64,000 nucleotides of DNA, from contig OY292276.1 in NCBI GenBank assembly GCA_958496175.1, forward strand, positions 17,812,001 to 17,876,000, read 5' to 3'. Shown here piece after piece: positions 47,400 through 59,229 of this stretch. The notes under the pieces are model-generated. The model had not been told where the DNA came from. It searched no databases and was given only the letters and a program-made list of their open reading frames with translations. Every line of letters begins with the position of its first letter. The stretch's first letter is position 1. This DNA comes from Sisyra terminalis. Its lineage: Eukaryota; Arthropoda; Insecta; Neuroptera; Sisyridae. The position numbers and the translations under genes were made by a program.

Positions 47400-48340
47400 A
47401 ATTTATTTATGGTACAAGCTTTTTCCATGCTTTTCTATCCTCAATAGTTATCATTACTTCTGCTACTGTTATACATGTGAGATTTTTGATTTGGTCTATA
47501 AATCTAACAGGAGATCTGCTTTTCGTTCTCCTACCGTTCACATTCTCTTGGAACACACATTTTTCCATTCCATCCTTCCGTATTACGTGCCCGAAATATT
47601 TAAGTATGCAGCTCTGGATTGTTGGGAACAACCTTTCATGATGACGTATATTTAATTTTCCATGCAAAGAAATGTTTGTTCTTAGCGTTAACCACATAAT
47701 CTTCAATATCCGTTTCCTATTTTCTGATCCATAGGTTACAATTAGAGAGTACCAATGCTTTGAGAAATCTCATCTTGGTCATTATCTGTAAATTTTGCCC
47801 TTTTTAGATTTTAACCAGATTTTTCAAAGCTTCTTTTGGTATCCCAATCTTTTCCATGATTTCTGGCTTAGAACCTCTCTTATTGTCTCTTTTTGCACCA
47901 AAAAAAATAACAGTGTCACTGGTCTCTATGTTGTTGATGTGTCGAAGTGGCATCAGGATAGTCTTGAGGCTGATTACAATTAATAGACAACATTTGGTCC
48001 TGTTTAATAAAAGACCAGATTCTGGACTTGTAGCTTCCACACGTTGAAGGAATTTAATCATTTCCTGTTCGCTTTGTGCCAAAACTATCGTATTATCCAT
48101 ATAACATAGGGTAGACACTTGTCATCCCCCTGAGACTCTGCCATTTCCGTTTTTCAGAGCGTTTTTAATAATTCATTATTAGTATGTATTTGAAAGAATT
48201 GGGAAAAAAATGCATCCTTGTTTAACACTTTTCCGACACTGAAACATGTTGAAAGGTTCCCTTCTATGTGTTCTCTATTCTTATCATACAAAGCTTTATA
48301 TTATATCTAAGATGTTTCAAAACCACCTAGGTGGTTGATA
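47400..48340 (-). pseudogene. RTE/CR1-type LINE, RT and C-terminal remnant
   Basis: Minus strand, in order: VGKVLNKDAFFSQFFQIHTN (compare 'VRQGCILSPLLFNLYT'), then CYMDNTIVLAQSEQEMIKFL (catalytic 'YADDT' degraded to YMDNT), EATSPESGLLLNRTK, and near the end LKYFGHVIRKDGMEKCVF, NGRRTKSRSPVRFIDQIK. That is the order of the insect 'endonuclease-reverse transcriptase' LINE group, as at 28.8-29.3 kb. The catalytic change and frameshifts show it is dead. Confidence 0.75.
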
Positions 48341-49038
48341 TCGGTAGAAGATTGAGTCCCTTGGATCATGTCGCGGCCACCAATTTGAGGGGGTTTGGTG
48401 TTAGTAGGATGATGATAAATATCAACTCTTCAATATTATAATGTCTTTTATTAAGTATTTTTATTAATAAATAAATAACAAAATAGAATATATGTATGAT
48501 TTTCCGCATTTGAAGGCCTCAGCTGGAGTTTGTACAGCAAATGTTGTAGAAAGACGATTCAACTTATTTGGTGATAAGACTTGAAATGAATTGAATTCTC
48601 TTGTGTTTTGTCCTACTTCTGTAGGCCTTTCCTACTATGAATCGTTTAGAATTTTAAACTAATCGGAATTCAGAAATTTAATTTCTGTGTTATAATAATC
48701 TTCATTCGATTATAGAGGCCGAGTCGCTACTTCCTAATCTCCCTTAGGATGTTTCACAGTCGTCTCCTAAGTCAAATAATTGGGTTTACCCGAGGAAGCA
48801 AAACACATCTGATACACTGTATTTGTGTACTTTTTAATTCAATAATTATAAAACAATAAAAGTTGATTAAATTGTTTCTTTTTTTCTTTCTTCTGATCTA
48901 CACTAGGCTCAGTTTCCCGCGTGGTTGAATGGAAAAAAATAGATCAAATTCTTCCTTTTAACGTCGTTTCACCTAGGCGAGATCCTTTTCGTCGTAGATG
49001 TTCATTTTCTTTAAACAAATACAAAATGCCATCCTATG
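48341..49038. other. Non-coding sequence
   Basis: AT-rich but with a few GC-richer pockets (48360-48400, 48900-48990). No open frame or motif supports a gene; parts may be older LINE sequence. Confidence 0.4.
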
Positions 49039-49545
49039 TTCTTTCTTTTATTTCTTCTATTTTTTTTAACTACAGACCTTTCTCTCTTCAAATGTGACTC
49101 CTTTATTGCCTTTAATACCTCTAATCATTAAAATAGAACCAGTAGGTGCTGATAACAACAATTGATGGATAATAATATATGTCTTATGACTCAATTTTTT
49201 CTTTATTATGACGCGTTACAACAGTTTTTGACTGTCATCATCAGGTAATGATTATTTTGTCAACTGTAAACAAATTTCATATAGGTTGTTTAAGACATAT
49301 ATTATTATCCTATATGAAATTTGTTTACAATTGACAAAATAATCATTACCTGATGATGACAGTCAAAAACTGTTGAAACTCGTCATAATAAAGAAAAAAT
49401 TGAGTCATAAGACATATATTATTATCCATCAATTGTTGTTATCAGCACCTACTGGTTCTATTTTAATGATTAGAGGTATTAAAGGCAATAGAGGATTAAC
49501 ATTTGAAGAGAGAAAGGTCTGTAGTTAAAAAAATAGAAGGAATAA
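49039..49545. mobile_element. Foldback: inverted Penelope terminal repeats with captured flank
   Basis: Arms of about 240 bp mirror each other around 49290. The inner part (CAACTGTAAACAAATTTCATATAGG..) is the Penelope terminal repeat. The outer part, from CCTTTCTCTCTTCAAATGT to TTCTATTTTAATGATTAGAGG and its complement, is unrelated to the copies at 24.9 and 41.7 kb. The inverted duplication thus extends past the element into former flanking DNA. A third partial copy in direct orientation follows at 49549-49640. Confidence 0.8.
49350..49384 (+). ncRNA. Hammerhead ribozyme-like catalytic half
   Basis: CTGATGA (49350-49356), ACAGTCAAAAACTGT hairpin, GAAA (49375-49378), CTCG. In the left arm (minus) the GAAA box is changed to GTAA, so the two arms are not equivalent. 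Confidence 0.5.
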
Positions 49546-49548
49546 AAT

Positions 49549-49640
49549 ATGATGACAGTCAAAAACTGTTGAAACGCGTCGTAATAAAGAAGAAATTGAG
49601 TCATAAGACATATATTATTATCCATTAATTTATTGTGACT
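49549..49640 (+). mobile_element. Truncated Penelope terminal repeat
   Basis: Begins inside the hammerhead box (GATGACAGTCAAAAACTG) and continues GAAACGCGTCGTAATAAAG to GAGTCATAAGACATATATTA. The 5' part is lost at the junction. Confidence 0.75.
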
Positions 49641-50469
49641 CGGAAATAAATAAAATACTTATCAATGTTGAACAATAATTGATTAAAAAAACGCAACTGT
49701 ACATTCATTATGAAATTTGAACAGATTTATTTTATAAATAAGTTTTCTTTAATCAGTTTCTGAACGTTTTATGTTACATTAATGTAATGAAACAATTATT
49801 TTGAAGAAAAACATTTTTTTCAACTAATATTTTTATAAAGTAAATTATTTAACTGGAGTTAGTGGCTCTAAGACAGTGATTGAAAAAAAATTAATCGAAT
49901 TTTGATTTGAAATTTTACTTTTTTCCCACCTTTTCACCTTCGTAAAACGATATAACCAGAGATGTCAAAATATTAATTTATATAATAGAAAAAATGATCT
50001 GAGTTATATTGAAAGAAACGTTATTTTTATTGAAACAGACAGTAAAACATTAATCTACCTGTCGTCAAAACACCTCAAAAATCAATTTGATTTTTTCCTT
50101 TCTACAAAAGTTTTTCTTTACTTTTCATTTTTCATTTGAAGAAAAATTAGACCATTTATGTAGATGCTGAAATTGATGTGAGATGGATTAACAGAAAATG
50201 AATGAAAGTTTGTTGAGTGGTTCCTTCTTTACTTCAACAAAGGGGATTTTTCATTTTTCAAAGGAAATTACTATTTTTAAACTTGAACTTTAATTTATCT
50301 CTCATTCAATTACGGGAGAGATTTTTCATTTATTTATTTTTATGTTAGAAATATTAATTAAAATGAAGGTAAAAAATGCGGTGAAATTTAATTAATATAT
50401 CTGGGTAATTATTAAAATTTGCGTTGGTGGGTAAAGCACATGTAGAAAACGATGCTATTGGATGAAATT
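49641..50469. other. AT-rich non-coding sequence
   Basis: No gene or repeat recognised. Confidence 0.5.
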
Positions 50470-50475
50470 ATAGCT

Positions 50476-50545
50476 TGTCAGTCAACCACATAAGTGGAAC
50501 CAGATTGTCGCCGCGGCGCCTGGGTAACGACGCGTACTCTTCAAA
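50476..50545 (+). promoter_or_regulatory. Possible initiator plus GC-rich pocket
   Basis: TGTCAGTCAA (A at 50480) is a good match to the arthropod initiator TCAGTY. About 30 bases on comes an isolated GC pocket (GTCGCCGCGGCGCCTGGG) with a candidate donor G/GTAACG. Such a start could serve a short non-coding exon. No coding sequence nearby supports it. Confidence 0.25.
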
Positions 50546-51308
50546 ATCTTTTGTTACAAATTCAATTCTGTAATATTTCTATATTAATTGAAAATAATCT
50601 TTTACATGGAATTATAATGATAATTTATAATTCAACCTAATTATTTATACCCACGAACCAAATGACTTGTATCAATAAAAATAAATTCACATACACAAAT
50701 CGCTTGTGTAAAATATACCAATTAAGTCATATATCAAACTAATGGTAACTAATGTAGGTAATGGGTTTCAAATCAATTGATTACATTGAAATTTTTTAGA
50801 GGTATATTAAATATAAAAAGAAAATGATAAAAATACCAATACCAATACGAATGCATGAGTTTCTTATGGAAGTAAATCCTAAGCTTCAATAAAGCTCTAA
50901 AGATCTTACTTGATACTTGATATATATAAATTTAAAGAATGATTCATATTTCATTGTAGGTATTTACCTCTGTTGTATTCCTTTAAAAATTTAATATGCT
51001 TTACAGTGTATTTCTTGAAATATTTGAATATATATTTGAAAAAGTAATAATACATCGCTGCATAGGCAATACAATTTATAAAGAAAAATTAGAAAAAAGA
51101 AAAAATACATGCTTTTTTTTATTTTGTAGATGTAGCGTCTATTATAATAAGAAAGAAGATCAAATAGTTGTCTTCTTTTATCAAAAAAAAATCAATTTTT
51201 CCGGCTAAAATATTACAAAAATATATTTTTTCCTTTATTCGTCATAAACTTTTGTGACATTTTTTAAGCACAGCTTTTGGTTTGGCTTAAATGATTTTTT
51301 AATATTTT
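50546..51308. other. AT-rich non-coding sequence
   Basis: The ORF at 50996-51208 is Lys/Ile/Phe-rich, without a motif. No gene. Confidence 0.5.
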
Positions 51309-51467
51309 TTTACTGTCACTTAATAGTTATTATGTCTGAAGCGACTCTAGAGTTCATAAAGATTCATTAACAAAAAAATGTTAAAAAATCTTTCGTTGCA
51401 AGATTTGAATCTAGCATCTATCGATCTTAAAGCGGTCACATTGGCCACTCATCCTTCCATGGGATTT
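51309..51467 (-). mobile_element. tRNA-derived SINE (family A), inverted copy
   Basis: On the minus strand: GATGAGTGGCCAATGTGACC head, B-box-like AGATTCAAATCTT, then CTCTAGAGTCGC and the end of the body. Diverged from the other copies. Confidence 0.65.
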
Positions 51468-54393
51468 TATTTAATGAATTGGATTGAAAAATTGAATTGT
51501 AAAATAGATTAACTTCGTTGTTTTTCTAGGGTCTGTGTTACAAACCAGTATTTCTCAAACTTCTACAATATTTGCAACCTATATATATTTTAATATCCAA
51601 AATGTTGAATACCATTGCCAAAAAATTTTCATTTTTTGTGCGACACTGTTATATGTGGCCTATTCAAACTCTTGTCGTACCAAAAGGAATATTTATCATA
51701 GTTTGAAAAATACTATTCCATACAAAAAGTTAAGATGGGAAAAAGAAGATGATATATCGAAAATCGAAAAATAGCCTTAATCGTAATTTTGCACTAGAGA
51801 AACATATTTTTGCACTGCTACTTAACTTACGAAAGGCTTGGAAAATTGAAGAAAAACTATTTGATTTGTCTTTAAATTACAGTTGAATTACCACAGCGAT
51901 TTAAATATTAAAGGGACTGGACAGTAATGTCGTTTTTTAACGTAGTGTTAAAACATAAAATTTTGAAACTAGTTTTGATTTTAAATCAGTGACTTAAGCA
52001 GCCTCCATGTCATCAAATTTTTGACAACTACTATACAAATAATAAGGAAAATGTGATTAATAAGGAAAAAATGTGAAAATTACGTTTTGAGCATCATTTA
52101 AGTTTTCAATATTTTAACCGCGTCATAAATTTGTAACGATTGAAATAAGAAACAAATTCGATGAAGCAACTTTGGATGATTATTATGGATAGGAAAATAT
52201 CACCCCCCTTAATTTATTAATTTTTTTAAAGGCTTTTCTTCTGTAAATGAATTTGGCATTACCATATTACAAAATAGAGTTTTCTTTGGTACATTTCTTG
52301 GGTGTTTTTGGATATTTGGTTGATCAACCAAGATTGATTAGAAATATTTGACAGATCTTTGACTGTCTAACATGGATTTTATGCCACTTTCTCCCTTGAT
52401 ACGTTATTGTTTGCCATTCTTCGTTGATACCAGTTAGAGAAAAGAAAATTATTGAATTTCAAAGAGCTCATTTGGCTTTAATAAACAGCTAATGCACTTG
52501 GATAAATATTGAAAATGTTTTTGGTAACAACTTTGAGTTACTGTCATGTGAAACTCGATGAGTAAACAATACAGAATTTGTATTTATTTGGTCTTTGGAT
52601 TGTTGAAAGTTTGAATATTTGAATAAAAAGTATTTGGTCATTTTTTATAAGTTAACAAGCCACTATAATCATTAAATGTCTTTAGTACCACTTTAAATCA
52701 ACTTATAAGCAGATAGATGGTAATTGAATTATGACTATAGGTTCAAAAACCACATTAATTTCAAATCACTATTTGTTGAATATAGTATTTATTTTTGAAA
52801 AAAGACGCGATTTTTTTTTCGCAAATATATTTTTTTTGAAATTACTTCTATTATATTTTCTGGTTTCTTGGTTAGATCATTCAGTATTCAATGCGTGCTT
52901 CAATGGTTAAATAATTTTAACAAAAATATTGATTAATATATGAGACGGAACAACTTGCATACAAGAAAAAAATTAGTATCATTAAATTAAAAAATTTGGT
53001 TCTTATTTTGCGCTTGTATCGCTTACCTTGCGATTTTCAATACAATTTTTTTATATTTTCCCCAGAAGTCACCATAATATGTTTAATAAGTAAGTACTAA
53101 GAAAAGTAAGTGGTTATGACAGTAATAACATATGAATATAATAGTCAAGTATAGGAAACAATTCTTCGTTCTATTTTTGTTTCAATTTTGCACAGTAGGG
53201 TAGGGTGGGGCTTAAAGGTCCAATTTTACTATTCCGTATTATTTTATAAAAACCAACCCTATTAATTTGAAACGTATAATGTTAATTCAACAAACAAATA
53301 TCAGGCCATGTTTAATTTAATTTTTGATGGAATCATCTATATAGAAGTTTGTCATTTTACATTTTTTCTAGACCTTGCCGTCTGTCTCTTTTTGCCCCTA
53401 CTAAGGGGCAAAAAGGGGACGGTTATGAGGCAAAAAGGTCCTGCATTTATTTTAAGTATTTAACAGGTCTTATGAATTAATAACAATATTTGATTCAATG
53501 AAATATTTCTTGATTTTTATTTGGAAAATTTTATTAGTCATTTTAATTTTCTTATTATTTATCGGATTTTTTCTTTCTAGGTTTTCCTTAAATTAAAAGA
53601 ACAGCTCAAAAATACGTTTCTCTCATGAAATTTTTACATGCATGATGAACTTTAATATTCGTCTAAAATGTTAATACATCTTATTATAAATCTTTGTGTT
53701 TAAAAGGTAAAACTTTTAGTGCTTTTTTAAATTGATATTGGTCAGAAAATAAATTCTATTATTTATAATAATTTCTATTATTTAAACGAATTCTATCCAT
53801 CGTAAATTATTGCTTAGTAATAAAACTAATTACTTTATTTAACCATTTTTCATGAACACATTACCTCAAATTTACTCATACCTAAGATATCCCATTATAA
53901 GAGGCTATCAAGTGATACTCTTATTTAATTTTTCTACCCATAATTGAGCAAAAGAAAAAGCTCGATAACCTCTTACAATTAGATTAAGAAACAAAATTGT
54001 CAATCAATTAAAAACGAAAAAAGCTTTTTCGTGTTAAAGATACTTATTTTCTAGAACTCTTAGTCCATATAATTTATCCTGTTTCGTTTTGAGATATGTA
54101 TGTGTACAAGTATATAAATAGCAATCAATTAAGAATTACTTACTTCCTTAATCGTTGCAATGATAACTTCTATCACTTTACCAATGCATTTTATTAATGT
54201 TGAATATCATCTTCTTTTATATTATCTTTTAAAGAAATGATAAAGGTTTAATATATAGGTAATATTTATCAATTTTCCATATGAATTTAGTTGTCATATA
54301 TGTTTTCAGTAATTAATTTCCACTGAGAATATCTAACTTCCAGTTACGATATTATGTTCTATTAAATATATCATTTTAATTGCATTGTAAGAG
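51468..54393. other. AT-rich non-coding sequence upstream of the SVWC genes
   Basis: The ORF at 51535-51774 is unassigned. 53387-53420 is a GC-rich hairpin (CTTTTTGCCCCT-ACTA-AGGGGCAAAAAG), followed by GGCAAAAAGGTCC, and a GGTAGGGTGGGGCTTAAAGGTCC lies at about 53197-53220, so a small transposon remnant is likely. 53896-53982 contains a weaker hairpin. No gene. Confidence 0.45.
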
Positions 54394-54400
54394 TATATAA
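54394..54400 (+). promoter_or_regulatory. TATA box of the first SVWC gene
   Basis: TATATAA, 74 bases before the start codon, giving a predicted start site near 54425-54430 and a short leader. Confidence 0.6.
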
Positions 54401-54467
54401 GTCAAACAATTTGCAGGGTTATTATTATTTCTTGCTTGCTAGTATTCAGAGTAACTTTAAATTCAAA

Positions 54468-57400
54468 ATGAAAATTATCCAAATGATTATTTTTGCTTTT
54501 ACCATATTTTCCGTTTCTGTGGGTGAAAATAAACCTTCGCGTTGTAAGTTTTATATTTTTATTCACAATACTCTTTCAATCAAAAAATTTAAATTTAAAA
54601 AAATATTTATTAAATATTATATTTTTTAGTTTGTAAGTATGCGCATTTGAAGATGACACCGGGTGAAGAATTGGTTTTGCCACAAATGTGTGCAGCAAAA
54701 CGATGTGAATCCAAAAATGGACGAATGACTTTAAAAACCCTCAAGTAAGTTAATTTCTAAATCAAAACAGAAAAGTCATTACAAATATATATTAGTTTAA
54801 AGTTTCCATTCCGTAAATTTTTACAAGTTAAGTTTAGATCTTTAGCCACGTCTATGTTTCTTGAAAACTACAAATTTTGGAAGTTAAATTTTCTGCTAAA
54901 TACTACCATGGGGATTAATTTGCGGTCCACTCTGAACCATGATCCATAACAATTTTATTGAGTATAAATTATTTTTTGCAAAATAATTGGTTTCAAATCT
55001 AGTAAAAGTAAAAATGGATTCAAAAATAAAATATTTTTTTTTTACTTGCAATATTGAAAATTAGTTGTTGAGCACTTCAAATAAAACTCCATTCAATATA
55101 AACTCTTAATATTCGTACTAATTATATTTATATTAGCATTGAAAATTGTTGTTTTGGATTGTATTTAAATACGGTTATAATTCCCAAACGTATTTTTTTA
55201 GGAAATTGAAAACTCGACAAAAATGTATTTTTAAAATTTCATAGAAACCCAACTCTTTTATTGAAACTTATAGTTAGTCATAAAAAAAAGTTTCTATTAA
55301 ATTATTTTTTTAATTCTTATTCATATCGGTTAAGCAATAAATATAAAAATAAAATTTATTGCTCTTATTATATACAGTGTAATCTCACTAATCCGGCACT
55401 ATTAAAAACTAGACGGTGTCGGTTTATTGGAATGTTCGGATTACTGGATTATAGTGAAAAATTCATAGGTAATGAATAAAATAAAACATTTCATAGAGGG
55501 AATAAATGAATGCACAGGTATAGACGGGAGAGGGAAGCGTGGGTGGAGATTATTGCACGTGCCGATCTATCGAAGTGCCGGATTATTGAGATTATACTGT
55601 ATATGCAAACACTTTTGTTTGCAATTTGTTTTTAATTTAAGTATGATGTACTTTGCATAAACTATCCAAGTAGCGTCTGTAGATCCTGATCTAGGATAAA
55701 GATTAGTTTACGATGTTGTAGTTCTTTATTTGAGTTGGGGAAAAATAGATGGCAATTTTTAAAAAAAAACGAATATTGTTTCTGCTTTCAGTTTGCTATA
55801 AGATCATATGTCTTATTCTTTTATGTTTGTATTTTCTGTATTTGGGGAGTAGGTCATCGAGGGTGTAGTCACTGATACTTCTAATTATTTGGTTAGGGCC
55901 ACTTTTACAATTTGTGTAGAATTTCCGCGACAAAACAAGGATATATAAGTCAAGCGGTAGGATCCTTAATTCCTCATGAAGATTGTGTACCTTGTATTTA
56001 CTGAGAGTAATTTCCCAGCATTTTTAGTAATTAATTTTGAACTCTGTATTGTCGGACACTTGGTTTTGCTTACTGAACTCCAGACTGGAATTGCATATGT
56101 TAGCACTGGTCTGAGCACTGTTTTACAAATTATTAATTTATTGTTGGTAGACAGCCTAGATTGTCTGTTTAGCTATGGATATATGGATATAAAATGTTAG
56201 TTCGAACCATTAATTTGTTTTTAATTAGTTTGATGTGTTCAGCAAAGTTGAGTCTGGAATCCAGTTGCATCCCCAAGTATCTAACTGGTTGTGCCCATTC
56301 TATATTATTTCCATTTACTGAAACCTTTTTATGTTTGTTGGGTCTTCTTCTAGTGAATAGGATAGCTTCAGTTTTGTTATCATTGGCCTTTATTTTCCAT
56401 TTTTTCCATTTTTTAAAAAATATCATTATTCATTTTAAGACCTTGGTTATTCTGTTGGCCACTGTATCAGCTCTCCAGAAGGATGCAAAAATTGCTGTAT
56501 CGTCAGCATATAGGGAAAATAAAGTTTCGGTTGTCCGCGGGATATCATTTACATATAAAATAAATAGAATAGGTCTCATAACAGAGTTTGAGGGACTCTT
56601 GAGGGACTCCAGCCTTAATTAATCTGCTATTAGACATTTCATTTTTGATTTGCACCAAAATTGGCGCTCTTTGAGATAACTCCATATTATTATTATAATG
56701 TATCTTGGGAATTTCATTTTAATTAGTTTGTATATTAGGCCCTCATGCCATAGAGTATCGAAAGCCTTTTCTATGTCAAGTAGAGCCATTCCCGTGTGTT
56801 TATTATCGTTAAAGGCGTCAGTTATATGGTCACATATTCTGTAGAGTTGCATTGATGTGGAATGCCTGGATCTAAATTCAAACTGTTCGGGAATTAGTAT
56901 TTTTTCTTTAAGCAATAAATAACACTTTTGTACATCAATCAAATTTTGATGGAAGTGTCATATTTACTTCCGATTGATAAGACTTAATAATCAAAAAGCT
57001 GTATTATTTCTTCCGTAAGACTTTTTATGGCCTCTGGTCTCCTGTATCTCTCGAATGTTGAATCAAGGAACAATTTACAAGAGATTATTTTTAATATTAA
57101 ATAACAAATGATTATTTTATTTGTTTCCAATGAAAATGGAAAATTGTTATATTGGATTTTAGTGGTGGATATTAATTAATATTAACATTATTCCTTTGTC
57201 TAGAAAGTTAACCATTTTTTAAATAAATTTAGCAATACAATTATAAAATGATTTGTTTTCCATTTTAGATGTCCACCTATGACCGATAGAAATAAATTGA
57301 AGTACTGCATTATTTTAAGCCCGAAACATAATTTACCCTATCCACATTGCTGTCCCTATTTTGATTGTAAGTTAGAAAGTATGGAATATTTAAGAAATAA

Positions 57401-57510
57401 TATTATTGTTTATGTTTTTTCCTAAATATGAAGGTACGATGGCTAATTTTGTCAAAGAAATGAACGAGAATGCCAAATTGGAAGGAGTTGTAAAAAAATT
57501 TAAAATTTAA
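54468..57510 (+). CDS. Secreted SVWC-domain (Vago-like) protein, four exons
   Basis: Exons 54468-54543, 54630-54744, 57269-57366 and 57434-57510 join in frame to 121 residues. Introns are GT-AG (GTAAGT donors) in phases 1, 2 and 1. Residues 1-19 (MKIIQMIIFAFTIFSVSVG) are a signal peptide. The mature part has eight cysteines, C-x18-C-x4-C-x13-C-x11-C-x13-CC-x4-C, with GEELVLPQMC in the second exon and HCCPYFDC near the end. This is the single-domain von Willebrand factor type C pattern of arthropods. Family members, including Drosophila Vago, are secreted and induced by infection or nutritional state, and Vago acts in antiviral signalling; the role here is inferred. The last cysteine codon is split by intron 3, and exon 4 adds a charged tail (KEMNENAKLEGVVKKFKI) that the neighbour lacks. 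AATAAA at 57662 and 57758. Intron 2 (2,524 bp) holds a MITE and a jockey LINE. I name no orthologue. Confidence 0.85.
55375..55599. mobile_element. Tc1/mariner-pogo type MITE with TA target site
   Basis: Terminal repeats CAGTGTAATCTCACTAATCC and (reverse complement of right end) CAGTATAATCTCAATAATCC, each flanked by TA. 225 bp, non-coding, inside intron 2 of the first SVWC gene. The AATCCGGCACT ends resemble Tigger/pogo-group MITEs. Confidence 0.8.
55690..56990 (-). pseudogene. jockey-clade LINE, RT to C-terminus, in intron 2 of the SVWC gene
   Basis: Minus strand, from the upstream side: PEQFEFRSRHSTSMQLYRI, DHITDAFNDNKHTGMALLDI then EKAFDTLWHEGLIYKL (RT palm with a catalytic Asp in LLDIEKAFD). 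After a frameshift come RPILFILYVNDIP, then FSLYADDTAIFA (the YADD box), VSVNGNNIEWAQPVRYLGMQ then LDSRLNFAEHI, and LRPVLTYAIPVW near 56090. That is the jockey order. It is 5'-truncated, with at least two frame breaks, and antisense to the host gene. Confidence 0.8.
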
Positions 57511-58169
57511 AGCTAAGTAGCTTAACCACAAATCAATTCAATTTACCAGTTTATTAATATTGATTGATTTCTGTGATCATCTTGAATTATGAAAAGAACG
57601 CCAAAAACTGGTATTTGAACGTTCACATTAACGTTATATGATGATGTAATATTACAAAAATAATAAAAAATTAGAAAATGTTAAAATTCTAAAATAAGTA
57701 CTTCATTTAATTACCTTAAAAACATTTTTCTGAATATTAAGAAAATTTTAAAGTTCAAATAAAGAAAATTAAAAAAAGTTTATTTGATAAATTATTTTGT
57801 ATTTTAAAGTAAAGGGACTCCGTTAAAAGTAAACGAGTCTATGAGTATAAGTCCGGCCCCCGGAGAGATATTAGAGTGATACTTAAAAGACAAATCAAGG
57901 TACTAATAAAAGATTTAGATCCTAGAAGCATTAACACTAACTCTTTTAGTTAGTTTTTGTAAAAAAAAAAAAAACACATGTGAGCCGTTCAGATATGATA
58001 GAAATGAAACTTTCAAAAATACGGACATCAAGATATCATATTTCACTGTCCGAGTTTGCATTTCCGATAAATTATATGAGAGGCTTATCACACCTGAACT
58101 CTGAAATATTTTTTTTCGATTTGATCAATAAATATATCGTTGACATACGGTCATTACTTCTTCAGCTAA
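57511..58169. other. 3' flank of the first SVWC gene
   Basis: 3' UTR with AATAAA at 57662-57667 and 57758-57763, then AT-rich sequence. No further gene. Confidence 0.6.
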
Positions 58170-59030
58170 TAGCTTAAAGTGGAAGAACCCAGCAGAAAAC
58201 ATCGAGAAGGTGTTTCCAACGACAGCAAATCACAGCTGAACTTCGAAAACCAATACAAGAACTTTAAAGAAAACGTAGAGAAGGCGTTCCCATCAATAGT
58301 TAATCCTAGCTGAAAGATCGAAAATTAGTGAAAGAATCAAGCAAAAATTATTCAGAAGGTGTTCCCACCAATAGCCAACCATAGCTGGTTGATCTAAAGT
58401 CAGTGAAAGATCCTTGGAGAAAAAAAAGTGGTCGTTCCCATCTTTGACTAAGAACTAAGCAGAAATCAAAGAGAAGGCGTTCCTACCAATGACCAATTAC
58501 AGCTGATTGATCGATTGTTAATAGAAAAACCTTAATAAAAACAAAGAGAAGGTATTTCTACCAATAGTAAATCACACCTGAGGATCGAAAATAATGAAAG
58601 CACCTTAAAGAAAAGAAAGAGAGGGTGTTCTCACCTTTAGCAAATCACAGCTGGTTCATCGAAAATCAATGGAACAACCTTGAAGAAAAAAAGAGAGGGC
58701 GTTCCCACCTTTAGACAATCACAGCTTGTACGAAAATCAGTGGAAGAACTAAGCAGAAAACAAAGAAAAGGCGTTCTCTCCAATAACCAGTGAGTAGTCG
58801 AAAATCAATGAAAGAATCAAGCCGATAACAATGAAAGGCCGTTTCCACTAGTAGTCAATCACAGCTGGGTGCTTGAAAATCAAGCCGATAACGATGAGAG
58901 GCCGTTCCCACCGACAGCTAGATGATCGAAAGTCAAAAGAAGAACCTTGAAGAAACAAAAAGAGGCAGTTCTTACCTTTAGCCAATTACAGTTGGGTGAT
59001 TGAAAATCTGTGGAAGATTGAATTGTGATA
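58170..59030 (+). repeat. Minisatellite, ~73-76 bp units, about 11 degenerate copies
   Basis: Each unit carries GAACCTTGAAGAAAACAAAG, AGAAGGCGTTCCCACCAATAG, CCAATCACAGCTGG and GATCGAAAATCAGTGAA in that order. The CACAGCT anchor recurs near 58232, 58308, 58381, 58498, 58574, 58647, 58720, 58860, 58917 and 58988. Units vary by substitutions and small deletions. It is richer in G+C than its surroundings and has no long open frame. It lies between the two SVWC genes. Confidence 0.85.
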
Positions 59031-59229
59031 TATTTACACTTTTTGGTAATTTCAATACAGAGGATGATTCTTCCTTTTTCTATTCTTTACGTATACTTAT
59101 ATAATTTATAAGTTACAAATGATTTTGTGTTATTGACACTCTCTAATAAAACAGACAAATAAAGCAAAGAAATACTTGTATTTTATTTTTTTCCATAAAT
59201 TCCTATCTCTGGTATTGAAATTTGTTTTC

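Noticed and set aside
47856..48047. Plus-strand ORFs over 47.8-48.0 kb
   Set aside because: Antisense shadows of the minus-strand LINE RT remnant.
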